64,000 nucleotides of DNA from NCBI GenBank assembly GCA_023313575.1, contig JAJTTP010000003.1:248001-312000 (forward strand). Direction: 5' to 3'. The notes under the pieces are model-generated. The model saw only the letters and a list, made by a program, of their open reading frames with translations. It ran no database searches and was not told where the DNA came from. The stretch is from Eutypella sp. D-1 (lineage: Eukaryota > Ascomycota > Sordariomycetes > Xylariales > Diatrypaceae). This document shows positions 1-11,320 of the stretch, in pieces (the stretch's first letter is position 1; each line of letters starts with the position of its first letter). The translations under genes were made by a program, and so were the position numbers.

Positions 1-44
1 GTATCTATATACTTGTTTAAGTACGTTATAGATATTTTATTCAC

Positions 45-831
45 GTATTGTCATATGTGGTTGGCCATACCTCGAAAGAATATAATAACATGCACGTGGC
101 GACATGTTGCACGGCCCCCTGGGTGTCAAGCTCTATGGTCTCGGATGCGGCTGCTAAAGCCCCGAGAGCAGAAATCTTGAGTTCGCATGCCTGCGACTGA
201 AGACCGTCACGATGTAGGGATGAGAAGGCAAGTAATGAGCGTAGAAGCGCCGTAGTAGAATGAGTGTCACTCGATAATGACATTCGGAGAAGGTATTGGC
301 CGAGGACGGTGGGGTCGTGGCTAAAGGTCGCAAGAGCCCGTGCAGCCTTATGATAGACTGAGGTTCACATGTTACCAACTAGTGTAGACAATTAACAGAA
401 CACACTGCAGGGGGTTTTATTACAGTAGTGGAGTAGTTCCCTGTGCCCTACTTCTAACTTGCGAGGGTTCCACGGGATAGCTACAATTAGTGTCGGTAGC
501 GCACTCGCTGATATGGTGTTAACTTCGAATAATCTGTATGTTGTAATTAGAAACGTAGAGATCTGACCTTTCCTATCCGCGGCTGTGAAGCGCCGATACA
601 TCTCAACATCCCCTAGAGACACGTGGACGAAACGTCCTTCGGACGTGTACGTCTGATCGGTCCCCCCATTCTTGGGTGATTCTCCGACAACAGCGCGTCT
701 TCCGTCGTTCGCTTTCGGCCAGAACAGTCGGAGTGATGACATGGTTCGTTGATTGCACGAGTCCCTTTCCTGAACTATTAGACGGGAATCAAATGCGGCT
801 TGCTCTGTAGCAGTTATTATCAAGAGAACTC
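45..831 (-). CDS. Partial Zn2Cys6-type fungal transcription factor (C-terminal regulatory domain), runs off the left edge
   Basis: Two exons read leftward: about 831-424 and 357-45, joined by a GTAATA...CTCAG intron. A further donor (GTGAAT) at 44 points to more exons beyond base 1. The joined frame has the pattern of the fungal-specific regulatory domain Fungal_trans_2: an IPWNPR segment, LATFSHDPT, LLRSLLAFSSLHR, QSQACELKISALGALA and AVQHVATCMLLYSFEV. I could not find the cysteine-rich zinc cluster upstream. Either it lies in an unrecognised exon, or translation starts at an internal ATG near 742 and the protein lacks it, or the gene is decaying. Its position beside a P450 and PKS cluster suggests a pathway-specific regulator. 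The family call is fairly firm; the gene model is not. Confidence 0.55.
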
Positions 832-1803
832 CTGTAAAGGTGAATAATGCGATTCCAGTTATCCGGACTGCAAGGTTCGCTCTGCCTGGCGATCTTACGC
901 CCCATAATTTTCAGCTCGCTTACTCCCGCCACAACACTGCCAAGCAGCCCATGTCGCCATGTCGCAGCGATTGGTAATCCAGATCAAGCTTACATTTATG
1001 CAAGGGCCCCTTATACGGCAGTCCGATAAACGATTGTCAGCTGTATTACATAGTACTGTGCCACACTGTGTGCATGGCATCGATATGGTGAGGATATCCT
1101 TAAACGCATAAAAATCGGCTGGTCTGGACTCCTACTAGATACTATTAGTTGTAAGTGTCTATGTCCGGACTATATCCCCTTGAATTTTCTGACAATCATG
1201 TTGTGCTTACCCGTCCAGAACAAGCCCATAATGTAGTATATTCTCTGCTTTGTATGAAACCCAAATCCGAGTCATTTTGAATACGTCAACAAGTTCATTA
1301 CGTTAAACCCATGGCGCTTTGATCTGCACCAACAGTGTCTCGGATATTTTTGTTATTCAGTCAGCCCGTAGAAGATATGGAAGGTAGTGTACCAGGATAG
1401 GACTTGATGGGTGGATAAGAACAGTTTTCCACGTCAGTCCTTGCTTATCTGTATCTAATAGTAATATCGAGGTCGACCTATTGGCTTGGTTTTGAGGATG
1501 ACGGGCTGCATTGTCCGCTGGGTTGATTCTCCTTATATTCTTCTTCCATGGCGTTCTTGATCTCTGCCTAGCGGCCGTGAAGGCCGCTGCTCTGCAGACC
1601 TTACTTTCTTCATATCCTTCTTTAGATGACCATCTGTTGTTTCACTCTTCTGATGCAGCTTTTAATTATCACATATTCTATAGTGGGTTGTAGGACATCT
1701 CCTTTCATATCAGAAATATTCTATCCAACAAGTTTGAAACGTCTATCAGTGTTTATTATTTACCAAATTCATCGGATTGTATTCAAGCATCAAATCTTTC
1801 AAG
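832..1803. promoter_or_regulatory. Intergenic region upstream of both the regulator and the P450
   Basis: The regulator (-) and the P450 (+) diverge from here, so it should carry both promoters unless unrecognised 5' exons of the regulator lie in its left half. It is AT-rich next to the P450 start. I recognise no further gene and no clear operator. Confidence 0.4.
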
Positions 1804-3757
1804 ATGTATTCCCATGTGACTCGGTATATCCTTGACGCTGTAATCACAGCTCTTGTTCTATATCTGTTTCAAAAGCTGTTTAAAATCGGAAGAAGACCGA
1901 GTGATTACCCACCAGGGCCACCTACTCTCCCTCTTATTGGAAATCTACACCAGATTCCTCGTCAGAATCGTCACCTGCAATTCGAGAAATGGGCTCGGCA
2001 GTATGGACCAATATACTCGCTTATGTTAGGCACTAAGGTCATGATTGTCCTCAACTCAGATTTGGCCATCAAAGATCTGGCTGATAAGCGAGGCGCCATA
2101 TACTCCTCCAGACCAGAGGCGTATATCGCTCAGGATATATTGAGTGGCGGACTCCGGGTTCTTTTCATGGTATATCATATATCGTATCCAGTTATCGCGC
2201 ACTACTTAGAATATGAATTCATTCTAACTTATTTTTAGCCAAATAGCGGCGTGTGGACAAAATCGCGGAAATTAGCTCATCGCATTCTGAATGTATCTGT
2301 AGCACGAACCTACGTGCCTTATCAGGACCTCGAAAATAAAGGGATGCTAATTGGATTTCTGGAAAGTCCGGGTGATTTTATCAGTCACCTTCGTCGATAC
2401 ACAGCATCCCTGACAACCCAGATGACCTTTGGGTTTCGTACCGTAACCATGCATGATCCGAGGTTCAAAGAAGCATTCGAAGTATGTGGGTCACAACCCC
2501 TAATTGGGGTAGCAATGATTTAACATTCTTGGTAGATTTTCGATCGGAGTTCCGAGTTGATAGGGTCTCGCGTGAGTGAACATCCTGATGAGGAGTCTAT
2601 GTGGAATAGCTAGAAACTTGACTAACATGACTTTTTCTCAGGTGGCGTCTCTACTGGACTTGGTGCCAGTACTGAGGCGTTTGCCAAGTTTTCTTTTACC
2701 TATAAAGAGGGAGGCCATTGAGATCCACCAACGTGAGTTGGCGCTGTTTCGAGGGCTATTCCTGCAGGCCAAGCAAGGGCTGCAGGATGGCACAGCTAAG
2801 GTAAGGAGTTACCTAAACCAGTCGGACTGTGTAAATTGATACCAATTTTCGATAGCCTTGCGTCTGTGTCGACCTTGTGAAAACGCAGAAAGAGGAGGGA
2901 TTTTCTGACGACCAAGCTGCGTATCTGGGGGGCTCATTATTGCAAGCTGGCTCTGAGACCACGGCAACTATACTTATCGGTTTCGTTCAGGCGTTGGTAC
3001 TCTTTCCTGAAGTTGCAAAGGCAGCTCAGCAGGAGTTGGATCGCGTTTGTGGCGACCGCATGCCGGACCTGAACGATGTGCCCAATCTTCCGTACATCCG
3101 GGCTTGTGCCAAGGAAAGCTTCCGGTGGATGCCGGGGTTCATGCTGGGAATACCTCACAGCGTTACGACAGATGACAGGTACATGGGATATCACATTCCA
3201 AAAGGTTCAACTGTAGTTATGAACGTTTGGTGAGTGATTGTTAGGGCATTAGCACGTTGCTTTCCGCTGCTGATGACTATGCTTCTTTTCACTATAGGGC
3301 AGTACATAATGACCCGCAGAGGCACCCGAACCCCCGGCAATTCGACCCTATGCGATATATAAACGACCACCAGACATCGATTGATGCCGCCAATAACCCC
3401 GATGCCACCAAACGAGATCATTTCGTGTTTGGTGCAGGAAGGCGTCGGTGTCAGGGTATGCACATTGCGGATCGATCGGTATTTTTGGCCATGTCACGGT
3501 TGCTCTGGGCATTTGACTTTCACCGAGCCGTAGACCTGAAAACCGGTCAGGAACTTATTCCGGATATGAGCAACCTCGCGGACGGTATGATGTCCTTTCC
3601 TAACCCTTTTCCGACAGATATACGTCCTAGAAATGCATTCAAAGCCGAATATATAAGACAAGAATGGGACCAAATGTTGAGGTTGCTTGATGAACAGGAA
3701 CAGTGGAAGGCAGTTCCTGAGGGATTGATATGGAAAGATGAGCAGCTTTTTGAATGA
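1804..3757 (+). CDS. Cytochrome P450 monooxygenase (cluster tailoring enzyme)
   Basis: Six exons: 1804-2169, 2239-2481, 2536-2571 (only 36 bases), 2642-2800, 2856-3229 and 3298-3757, giving about 545 residues, normal for a microsomal fungal P450. The N-terminus has a hydrophobic anchor (about residues 8-22) followed by the proline-rich hinge PPGPPTLPLIGN. The I-helix carries AGSETT (299-304), the K-helix ExxR is E355/R358, and the haem loop is FGAGRRRCQG with ligand Cys444. The start is the ATG at 1804. Fungal P450s of this sort oxidise hydrophobic intermediates at the ER, using electrons from a reductase encoded elsewhere. In salicylaldehyde-type clusters the P450 hydroxylates the aromatic intermediate; that role here is inferred from context. 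It is convergent with the downstream cupin gene. Confidence 0.95.
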
Positions 3758-4120
3758 GGCGGGTATTTCATGTTGGTCCACTAGATTCCAATGAATGGCC
3801 CATGCTCTTTCTATCTCAATCTGTCAGGGGCTTGGGGCTTGGTTCTCCTGCCATTGAGGCTAGTCAGCTAGCGGCAAGGCCCTAACCGTAGTAGATCTCC
3901 CCGACAGTAGAGCTAGTGTTAGTAGATACTAAACAAGAAACCAGATGCCTTGCGAAGCTACATCAATTGAAAGCATATTCATCGGACTCCTGGGCAAGTC
4001 AGATTTGATAACTCTAATAAGAACGGCAAGTAAATTCATTGTGGCAAAGTCCACTTAAATACTACTCAACACTAATAGACCAATCAGATTTCTGATTGAA
4101 ACGTGCCGCCATCATTGCTG
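3758..4120. other. Convergent 3' intergenic gap
   Basis: About 360 bases between the converging ends of the P450 and the first cupin gene. It should hold both 3' UTRs. I see no ORF or repeat of note. Confidence 0.5.
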
Positions 4121-4809
4121 CTATGTGTCTTGAGTCTCGTGGCCGGGGAGCCCAACGTAGTCCTTGCCAAGTACGCCAAGGAACCCATCTACCTTGCTAC
4201 CAGCTACATTTAGATCTTTGACGTCGAGTAAAACAAAGAGTATGCGCGCGGGCAGGAGCCCATTGCCGGTAACATTGATCCATCTGTGGGATGTGGAGCG
4301 TTGGACAGCAATGTCGCCCCGCTGCATGATGCGTTCTTCGCCCGAATCGAGGACCATCTTGAAGACACCTTCAATGACGATGGCGTAATCGAGACTCTGA
4401 ACGCGATGCATTGGTGACACACCACCTGGGGCAAAATCGATCATGCGGCATACAGTTCCATTCTTAACGGTGATACCGGGCTGCGTTTAACTAATTAGCC
4501 AATCCCAACTTGATAAGTACGCGAGGGCGCTGATAGTTGCCTTGAGCATACTTCGTTCTCATGAGCGAATTTGACGTCGGCAGCGTCATTGAGGTCAACG
4601 GGATGCCCTTGGGTTGAATAGATGATATTGGCAATAGCAGACTTGTTTACCAGCTCGCGATGATGGTCGCCAACGTCGGTAGACAAGAACACAGATTTGC
4701 CTTCGACATTGTGGCCGGTGACATGACGGACGACACGGGGGAGGCCTTGGACAGGATGTGGTGTCTGGACATAGCCCTCGGCCGGATTATGGATGTCCTT
4801 GGCAGCCAT
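4121..4809 (-). CDS. Cupin-domain protein 1
   Basis: Two exons, 4809-4552 and 4480-4121, joined at a GTATGC...GCAG intron, encode about 205 residues. A single cupin barrel is visible: a STDVGDHH segment in the N-terminal half, then MHRV with His111, the IEG strand with Glu123, the turn QRGDIAV and a second metal-type histidine in TSHRW (His151). Family knowledge: cupins of this kind in fungal polyketide clusters are thought to act as small metal-dependent oxidoreductases or isomerases on the PKS product. It is a paralogue of the cupin gene at 6215-6930; both have a final exon of exactly 360 bases and the same last-intron position. The two diverge across a 1.4-kb spacer. Catalytic role and substrate are not shown by the sequence. 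Confidence 0.86.
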
Positions 4810-6214
4810 GGTTGGACAGAAAATTAACAGTTCAGGGGTATCTGGTTCCTATAATTTCGAAAGTAGATGTTCAGACCAGTACGAATTGCAATGATGTTGG
4901 GAAGTGTCGTGTTTGCACTTGGAGAGAAGCCAATAATTAAACCGACTGAGCAAATGCTGTTATCAGCTCTCGTATCAGATTGCCTAGATAACCGATAGAA
5001 TCTAGGGATTGCATCAACAGCATGTCATCTGTACGCCATGTAAAGACTGGTGCTTTTTGGTCGTAGCACTGATCAGCCGCATGCGCCCGTCACACGATGA
5101 CAAATGATAATATAATAGATCATGCAGCCGTGCCTCAGGCTTCAAGTTCGGAGAACTGGAGGGTCGGGATTTTGTTGTTTTCCAAGTGTCCTATCAGCTA
5201 CGGAAGCGACTCCAGTCCTGAAGCAGACTTGGCCCGCCGAGGTAGTTACTTCCGAATGTGACGAGGCCGATGCGGTAACCCGCATTGACGGAGACTTCAG
5301 AGAATCAACATGCAAGTAATATGCATGTATATGCATGTCAGATGGTAAGACGGCTCGGAGTTTCTATGGCTAAAGCACGATCCCTGACATCTTGTTTTTT
5401 TTTAGTCGGTCAGGGGCAAATATAAGCAACCCAACATAGTCCAACGCCGATCCGGGCCGACCCTCAGGAGAGTGGTCCCCGACCCCCGGGCCGACCTCGA
5501 TAGGCTTCCCTAACACTGGAGGAGACTCTTGAAGGGGAACCCTGTTGAAGGTAAGCTGATCCATTGCATCGTTTCCCCGCCTCGCATCTCTAACATAATA
5601 TTACACATCCGGCGATACCATCAGTCCATGACCTTGGGCACTCCACTACATCCCCTACCCAGGTGGTGACCTTCTCCCGTGACAAACCATGAGGAATGAA
5701 GCTGACGAGCGCCGGAAGTTTCGGTAGCCACTAACCGAGATATTCAACGACATCCATAACACGATGCATGCAGCTTTGAACTCAGCACAGCTACATGCAT
5801 ATCACCGCTCAATCCTAGTGTACTCGGGGTCCTGTGGGTTTCGGCTCTGCACCTCCTAACAGTGGTTTCTAACCGAACCTCGACGGTTGATCCATTGGTT
5901 CAACTTCAATTCGCTCATACATATGCAATTTTCCTCGCTACATATTAACGCCGAAAACAACCATGCGTACATCGGTAGAGGCAGTTATTGAATGTTTGAC
6001 CTCTTATGCCCTCGTTTGTAGTAGGTAGGATTATTTGTGGCCAAGGCTTCGTCCCACCTGCTCTACACATTGAATGTGAGACTGGGTCCTACTAGATAGC
6101 TACCTATTTCAATTCCATTGGCTTTAAAATGTCAACTCTTGCTGCGCGAACTATCAAAGACCTCCCGACTTGTATTTTCATACTGTAACATACTACAGTC
6201 AATTCCTCCACCAG
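4810..6214. promoter_or_regulatory. Divergent promoter region between the two cupin genes
   Basis: This 1.4-kb spacer separates two head-to-head paralogous cupin genes and must hold both promoters. It is mostly AT-rich but contains a GC-rich block at about 5440-5500 in which the 11-mer CCGGGCCGACC occurs twice in direct orientation, at 5452-5462 and 5486-5496. GC-rich repeats of this kind could be operator sites for a Zn2Cys6 regulator, or a remnant of inserted DNA. No gene is supported here. Confidence 0.5.
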
Positions 6215-6930
6215 ATGTCGGCGCCTGTTCTTGCTACCGATTTCCCGGTCCCGGGTCTTCGTAACCCGCTCCGTTATATCACTGGGCACAATAGCCAAGG
6301 TGATGCCGTCTTTCTGAAGGTAATGTTGGCCTGCTATACCATTTAGTCCTAGACAACTTTTTAACATAGTTAGACGGACCATGGCGACCACCATGGCATT
6401 ATGCTAGGTGGCATTGGAGCCCAGAACATCCTCTACAGCAGCAACAGCAATCCAAACGAGCTCACTGGAGATGTCGATCTTGAGTTTGCTGCAAAGAATA
6501 ACGTCAGTCTCACCCCGTGACACATCAGTATATATCTGATAGCTAATTCATCTTCCTTTCTTCGCTGCAGCCCTCTCTTCACATGCCTAACGGATGTGTT
6601 GTTAGAATGATTGACTTCACCCCTGGTGCTGCATCGAATATGCACCGTGCCTTGACTCTTGGGATTGGTACTGTATGTGAAGGCGAGGTCGAGCTGAGCC
6701 TGGGTAGCGGTGAAAAGCGGATTCTTCGTCCGGGTGACGTCTCTATCAATCGTGGCGCCATGCATAAATGGCGGAATACATCTAACGAGAAGCCTGCGCG
6801 CATGCTATTCATCATGTTGGATGTCAAGCCCATTATCGTGAACGGAAAGGCTTTGGAGTTTGAAATGGGGGAGTTGATGAAGGCATACGCCGAGTATGCT
6901 GAAGGCGAAGGTCCGAACAAGAAGGCATAA
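6215..6930 (+). CDS. Cupin-domain protein 2 (paralogue of cupin 1)
   Basis: Three exons, 6215-6319, 6374-6502 and 6571-6930, encode about 197 residues. The second exon uses the acceptor at 6372-6373, which puts the TDHGDHH segment in frame, matching STDVGDHH of cupin 1. The barrel motifs are SNMHRA (His103), VCEGEV (Glu115), RPGDVS and AMHKW (His143), so three likely metal-binding positions are kept in both paralogues. The first intron is absent from cupin 1, while the second is at the equivalent site, followed in both by a 360-base final exon. The C-terminal tail is charged and differs from cupin 1. I infer duplication within the cluster and division of labour on successive intermediates; no substrate can be read from sequence. 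Confidence 0.88.
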
Positions 6931-7905
6931 CTAAACTAGATGTCGGAATCCTGCTAGGTTACATAAGCTTTTATTCAGAGTTTGAAACGTCTACATCTAC
7001 GTATAAGACATGTCTTATCCATCGAAAAGGGGAAACATTAACGGCATCATTAGTGGTATATGAATATTGTTGGTTATTCTTACATATGATAAATACAACA
7101 CCGTCTCCATTTCGACAAATCTTTTGATGTCCAATTGAGCCTAATCACGAAGCAATATTCAATTCTTTCTTTCGCGAATTCTGCATTTAGCCAAACCTCA
7201 TGCCGTCATGTGATATTCTGTCAATGTTGGGATAGACGCTGACCAAAGGCTGGCCACTATTTCTAGAGATCTCCCCGTCAAATTTGCCACTGTAGGACTG
7301 TCTTCAAAATTTAACATGCACTTATTGCGGCAGGTTCCGTGTACCTGTAAGCTATGATAGGTGAGAATACATGCAAGTGTACGAGAAAGTTTACGGGCCG
7401 CGATTGGCGCCCCATGGGGAAGACAAACAGATCTTGGGGCTAGTCAGCGTGAGCGTCAGCTTAGTGAGAAATATGTAGAAAGCTCTGACAGTCCGGCTAA
7501 ATAATTAAGAAATGTCCGTCATTTGTATGCAGTAACGATGTTCCGGAGTTTTCAGGGCGTCAGCCATCCGAAGCTTTCCTTATTGGCTGAACATGCATCT
7601 TGAGTATGTCGGCAGGAGTCGAACATTCTGATGGGTTCTCGTTACGCACATGACTCCTACAACATCGTAATCGTGCTACCCCCTTCTTCTCAAACCCCAC
7701 TAAAAGGCGCAAACGGGGATCCTCCTATAATCTCGCCATATCAATTTGACTTGTCCAGAGTCATTTAGACCAGTAGACCGTGCTTGGAAGATAAACCCTG
7801 TGGCACTCATCAGCCTCTAGAGATAAACTTACTGAGGTCCAACACGTTAGATATTAGCAACGATTCACTTAACGAAATACGCTTTCCTACGAAGCTCATA
7901 TCATC
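6931..7905. promoter_or_regulatory. Intergenic region with the promoter of the acyl-DHAP-reductase-like SDR
   Basis: About 975 bases between the second cupin and the first SDR, both on the plus strand. It should contain the cupin 3' UTR and the SDR promoter. No supported ORF and no transposon signature were seen. Confidence 0.4.
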
Positions 7906-9235
7906 ATGGCCCGCAATGAAAGGTTTGCGCTCGTAACTGGGTACGTATCGTGTGTTGACTTCGTTCATCCATCAGCTAACCGGGACAGTTGTGGCCGCGG
8001 CGGCATAGGCGAAGCCTTAGTGACAGAATACACTCGTCGTGGCATCCATGCCATTGCGACTGTACTCCCACACGAGGCGCGCGATTATCTATCAAATGCT
8101 GGAATCACGGTATTCCCGCTTGATGTCACTGTAGAGCAGTCTGTCACTGATCTGAAAACTGCGGTGTATGAGTTAACTGGCGGACGTCTCGATATTCTTG
8201 TGAATTGCGCGTAGGTACAACTCCTTCCTGTCTCGGTATCTGCAAGCTCAATAGCTCCATGACATAGTGGTATAGCTTACACCATGACGGCGATCGACAC
8301 CGACGTCGCTGCTGTACAACGCATGTTTGATATCAATTTGTTCGGTCCTATGCGCATGGTCCGAAGTTTTCACGGCATGATCATTCAATCCAAGGGAGTC
8401 ATCGCCAACATCGGGTCTATTGGCGGGATTATACCATTTTTGTACGGCTGTAAGTCTGGCCGAACCATGTTTATAAACCTTTACACCAACAGATACTGAT
8501 TCCAAGCCAACAGCATCATACAACGCAAGCAAAGCAGCACTTGCCCATTGGGGGAATACCTTGCGTGTGGAAATGTCTCCATTTGAGTGCGTTCTTATAA
8601 AAGTGGAAATTCATAGGAATATTTCCAGGCTAATTAGAAATCGCAATCTTAGCGTTAAGGTCATAACGGTTCGTCTCGCCCAAACCCCGGACTATCATGT
8701 CTCCAGATGTTGAATGTTATCTCGCAGATCATATCGGGAGAAGTGAGTACGAACATCCTAAAGAGCGACGCGCATAGGGCGCTTCCGGAAGGTACAGAAC
8801 ATAGTCGATATCCTATATTATTATTATATTTGTTCTAATGATGTACGTTCTAGAGTCTTACTATTCACCGCTGGCCGAAAGCTTCCACCAGCATGTCACG
8901 AGAATACCGGGTATGTACCGTCCCTAGAATGTTATGAATCGAAGCTACGTTTCTAACAACAGATTTAGGTGGTGCTACGGATCGATTCAAATATGCCGCA
9001 AACGTTGTCTCGCAGACTCTTAAGTCGAACCCTCCAGCCTGGTATTGGTACGGTAGCTTCACAGGCTTGACTCGTTTCCTCGACACATTTGCTTGGCGCA
9101 CGGTTTGGGTACGGTTCACACAATCCAATCGTCTTGTCAAAGCTGACAACCTTTTAGGATTCCATGATGTGGAACATGTTTGGTTTGAAGACCTTGAAGC
9201 AAGCTCACTCAGGATCGGTGAAGAAGGATATGTAA
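7906..9235 (+). CDS. Short-chain dehydrogenase/reductase, acyl-DHAP-reductase-like
   Basis: Nine exons: 7906-7940, 7989-8210, 8268-8449, 8514-8586, 8653-8668 (16 bases, least certain), 8728-8791, 8854-8910, 8969-9108 and 9158-9235, giving about 288 residues. The Rossmann motif TGCGRGGIG spans the first splice junction. NCAG, the serine strand NIGSIGG and the catalytic YNASK (Tyr149, Lys153) follow. The C-terminal part (RFLDTFAWRTVW, then WNMFGL) has the form of fungal NADPH-dependent 1-acyl-dihydroxyacetone-phosphate reductase relatives, which often turn up as redox enzymes in polyketide clusters. The likely job is NADPH-linked reduction or oxidation of a chain carbonyl or alcohol. Nine exons in 1.3 kb is dense, and small errors in the model are possible. 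Confidence 0.85.
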
Positions 9236-9640
9236 CAAGTAGGTCGTAAAGCATCCTTTGAAATCACAGTCATGATAGTATGGGATAAGAGAACTCGGAT
9301 TGTTCTATGAGATCAAAGATTATACGTACGTCTATTAAGTGAGCTTAATTTTCCTGGATGATGTCTTACAGTGATCGTATCGAATATTATCCATACTAAG
9401 TGATAACTAAGCTTCATCGCGTCTAAACAAGCCCCTATAGTGGATCCGGTTCTCCTATCATTAGTCATAAAGTATGGATCAAGAGTTCAAACGGGTGGTC
9501 AAAGTGGGCCCACCTCCGAATATTGTCGCCTGAATAAAACCCAACGCCTCGAACCTTGTTAGTTGAAGGCTAGAAATCTGGAATCTCTCAAGTCCCATTT
9601 TATTTATTCATATACAGCTCGCGGTCGCATTGTGGAAGCA

Positions 9641-9673
9641 GCGATCCTACATTATTGAATAATGTAGGATCGC
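9641..9673. repeat. Perfect 33-base inverted repeat
   Basis: Two perfect 16-base arms, GCGATCCTACATTATT and its exact reverse complement, are separated by one base (G at 9657). It could extrude as a cruciform or fold as a long RNA hairpin. It lies between two convergent genes. Confidence 0.9.
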
Positions 9674-9681
9674 AGTACCTG

Positions 9682-9707
9682 GAATCTGACAGATTTCTGT
9701 CGGATTC
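9682..9707. repeat. Second hairpin immediately downstream of the perfect palindrome
   Basis: Arms GAATCTGACAGA and TCTGTCGGATTC pair over 12 bases with one mismatch, which would be a G-U pair in RNA, around a two-base loop. It starts only nine bases after the 33-base palindrome, so the two form a tandem stem-loop block. Confidence 0.8.
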
Positions 9708-10321
9708 TCAGCCGTCTTACATCGCGTTGGGTAATTATTTCAATATGAAATGCGAATGAACCTCCGAATTGGACTAGTTCGATGGCCTTTTATTCTCATT
9801 ACTGCTACCCTGAAGGCAGTAATCTTACTTCACCTTTCAAGGTTGTCAGTCATGCAATCAGTGTCTGAAGAAAATACTCATAGCCCGGCCAAGGTGAAAT
9901 ATTATGATTTCACTATTGAAGTACTATTGGAACAACCCCTATGTACTACTTCTCGGTTCCGGAGAATGACTGTATCGTGCTGTTGTGTTTAAGCACACCG
10001 GTTGGAAGGATTTGTATCCCACTCCCAGACATAAGCGTTTGGGATGTCTTGTTATGTACCAGGTACATTCGCTGTTTAGTTCTACCTTTTATGGTTTCTG
10101 TTATTAATGCGTTTGGATGTACTAGCTGGCGAGATATCAAGGCCTTTGATCTAACTAAGGGGTTTGGAATATAGAGGTTTAGACTGCAGATAGAGTTTTC
10201 ATTTCCGGCATAGTTCAGCTTTTATGTTATACCAGCACGTAATTGTGTCATTTCTATTGGGATCTAGGCATCATAACTACCTCCGTGAGACTTCCATCAT
10301 ACACTGGAATATTTACCGAGA

Positions 10322-11320
10322 CTATCGAGATGCCGTCAGAGTTGTCCCACCATCAACGACAAGGCTGCAACCGTTCATGTAGCTGGACCTAGGACTACAT
10401 AGAAAGATGACCACATCAGCCACTTCTTCCGGCACCGCAATTCGACCAATCGGAACTGCTCTTTCTATAAACTCCGACAGTCCATCTACACCCTCCATCG
10501 CCCGTCGTACCATGGGAGTATCTGTCCATGATGGACAAACGCAGTTGACCCTAATCCCGTAAGCTGCATTATCAAGAGCTTAGGTAGTAGGCAATATCAG
10601 TACATTTCGTCGAACGAGAAACTGATTGGATACTCACCGCTGTTCTTCGTAAGCCCAAGAGCCGCATGTTTAGATGCTGTGTATGGGAGGACCCCGGCGC
10701 TAGCAACGAGTGAGGACGCCGAACCAAGATTCACGATAGCCCCACGCGTAGTTCCACGGGCTGGGTTAGCTTCTTCAATGGGCTGTGACTCTTGGGCTCG
10801 CATTGCAATGGATGCCCCCCTTGTTACTAGAAAGGTGCCTGTGGCGTTGACATCAATAAACCGCTGAAACTCCGCTAGCGATAGATTTGCTATATCGGTG
10901 CTTTCTTGAGCGCCGATCTAGGAAGAACGACATGGTCAGCATGTGTCCGAAAGAGGATAATTCCTCACTCACCCCGGCGCAGTTGACGCAGTAGTCGATG
11001 CGGCCGAAAGCTGAGGTCATCTCATTGAAGAGGCTGCGGACGGAATCTTCCTGAGTCACGTCGACTGGAAAGGCTTTTCCTTGGAATTGTCTGTTCGTCG
11101 CAACAGCCTGACATTCAGATATTGTGTCCCTAGCCGCTTCTACAACCATATCGGCTACCAGGATTCCAGAGACACCCTCCTTAGCAAGAAGGATGGCGCA
11201 AGCTTGTCCGATTCCCCTGCCTGTTAATATCAGAATACCAATATCAGTAATCGTAGTCACGGTGCTTCCGAGAAGGTACTTACCCCCACCGACCACTAGA
11301 GCATTACCAGTGATGTTCAT
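10322..11320 (-). CDS. Short-chain dehydrogenase/reductase, FabG-like
   Basis: Four exons, 11320-11284, 11220-10973, 10917-10638 and 10578-10322, encode about 273 residues, the classical SDR length. The cofactor loop GGGRGIGQA is formed across the first intron. VNCAG, the active-site strand NLGSASS, YTASK (Tyr174, Lys178), VNCVCPSWTDTPM and the C-terminal MNGCSLVVDGG complete the pattern of 3-oxoacyl-ACP-reductase-like SDRs. It should use NAD(P)(H) to interconvert an alcohol and a ketone on a pathway intermediate in the cytosol. It is divergent from the PKS and shares the 1-kb upstream region with it, which supports co-regulation. Confidence 0.91.

Larger units (their letters stand above)
9236..10321. 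other. Convergent gap between two SDR genes, with hairpins
   Basis: About 1.1 kb between the converging ends of the first and second SDR genes. The only structure I see is a pair of adjacent inverted repeats near 9641-9707, described separately. No supported gene. Confidence 0.5.

Noticed and set aside
895..1080. Cysteine-rich minus-strand frame as the missing Zn2Cys6 DNA-binding domain
   Set aside because: The cysteine spacing does not match the C-x2-C-x6-C pattern, and no basic region follows. It is left unassigned.
5370..5564. GC-rich segment as a retrotransposon fragment
   Set aside because: Its style resembles a repeat remnant, but there are no terminal repeats, protein motifs or target duplications. 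Reported only as a direct repeat.
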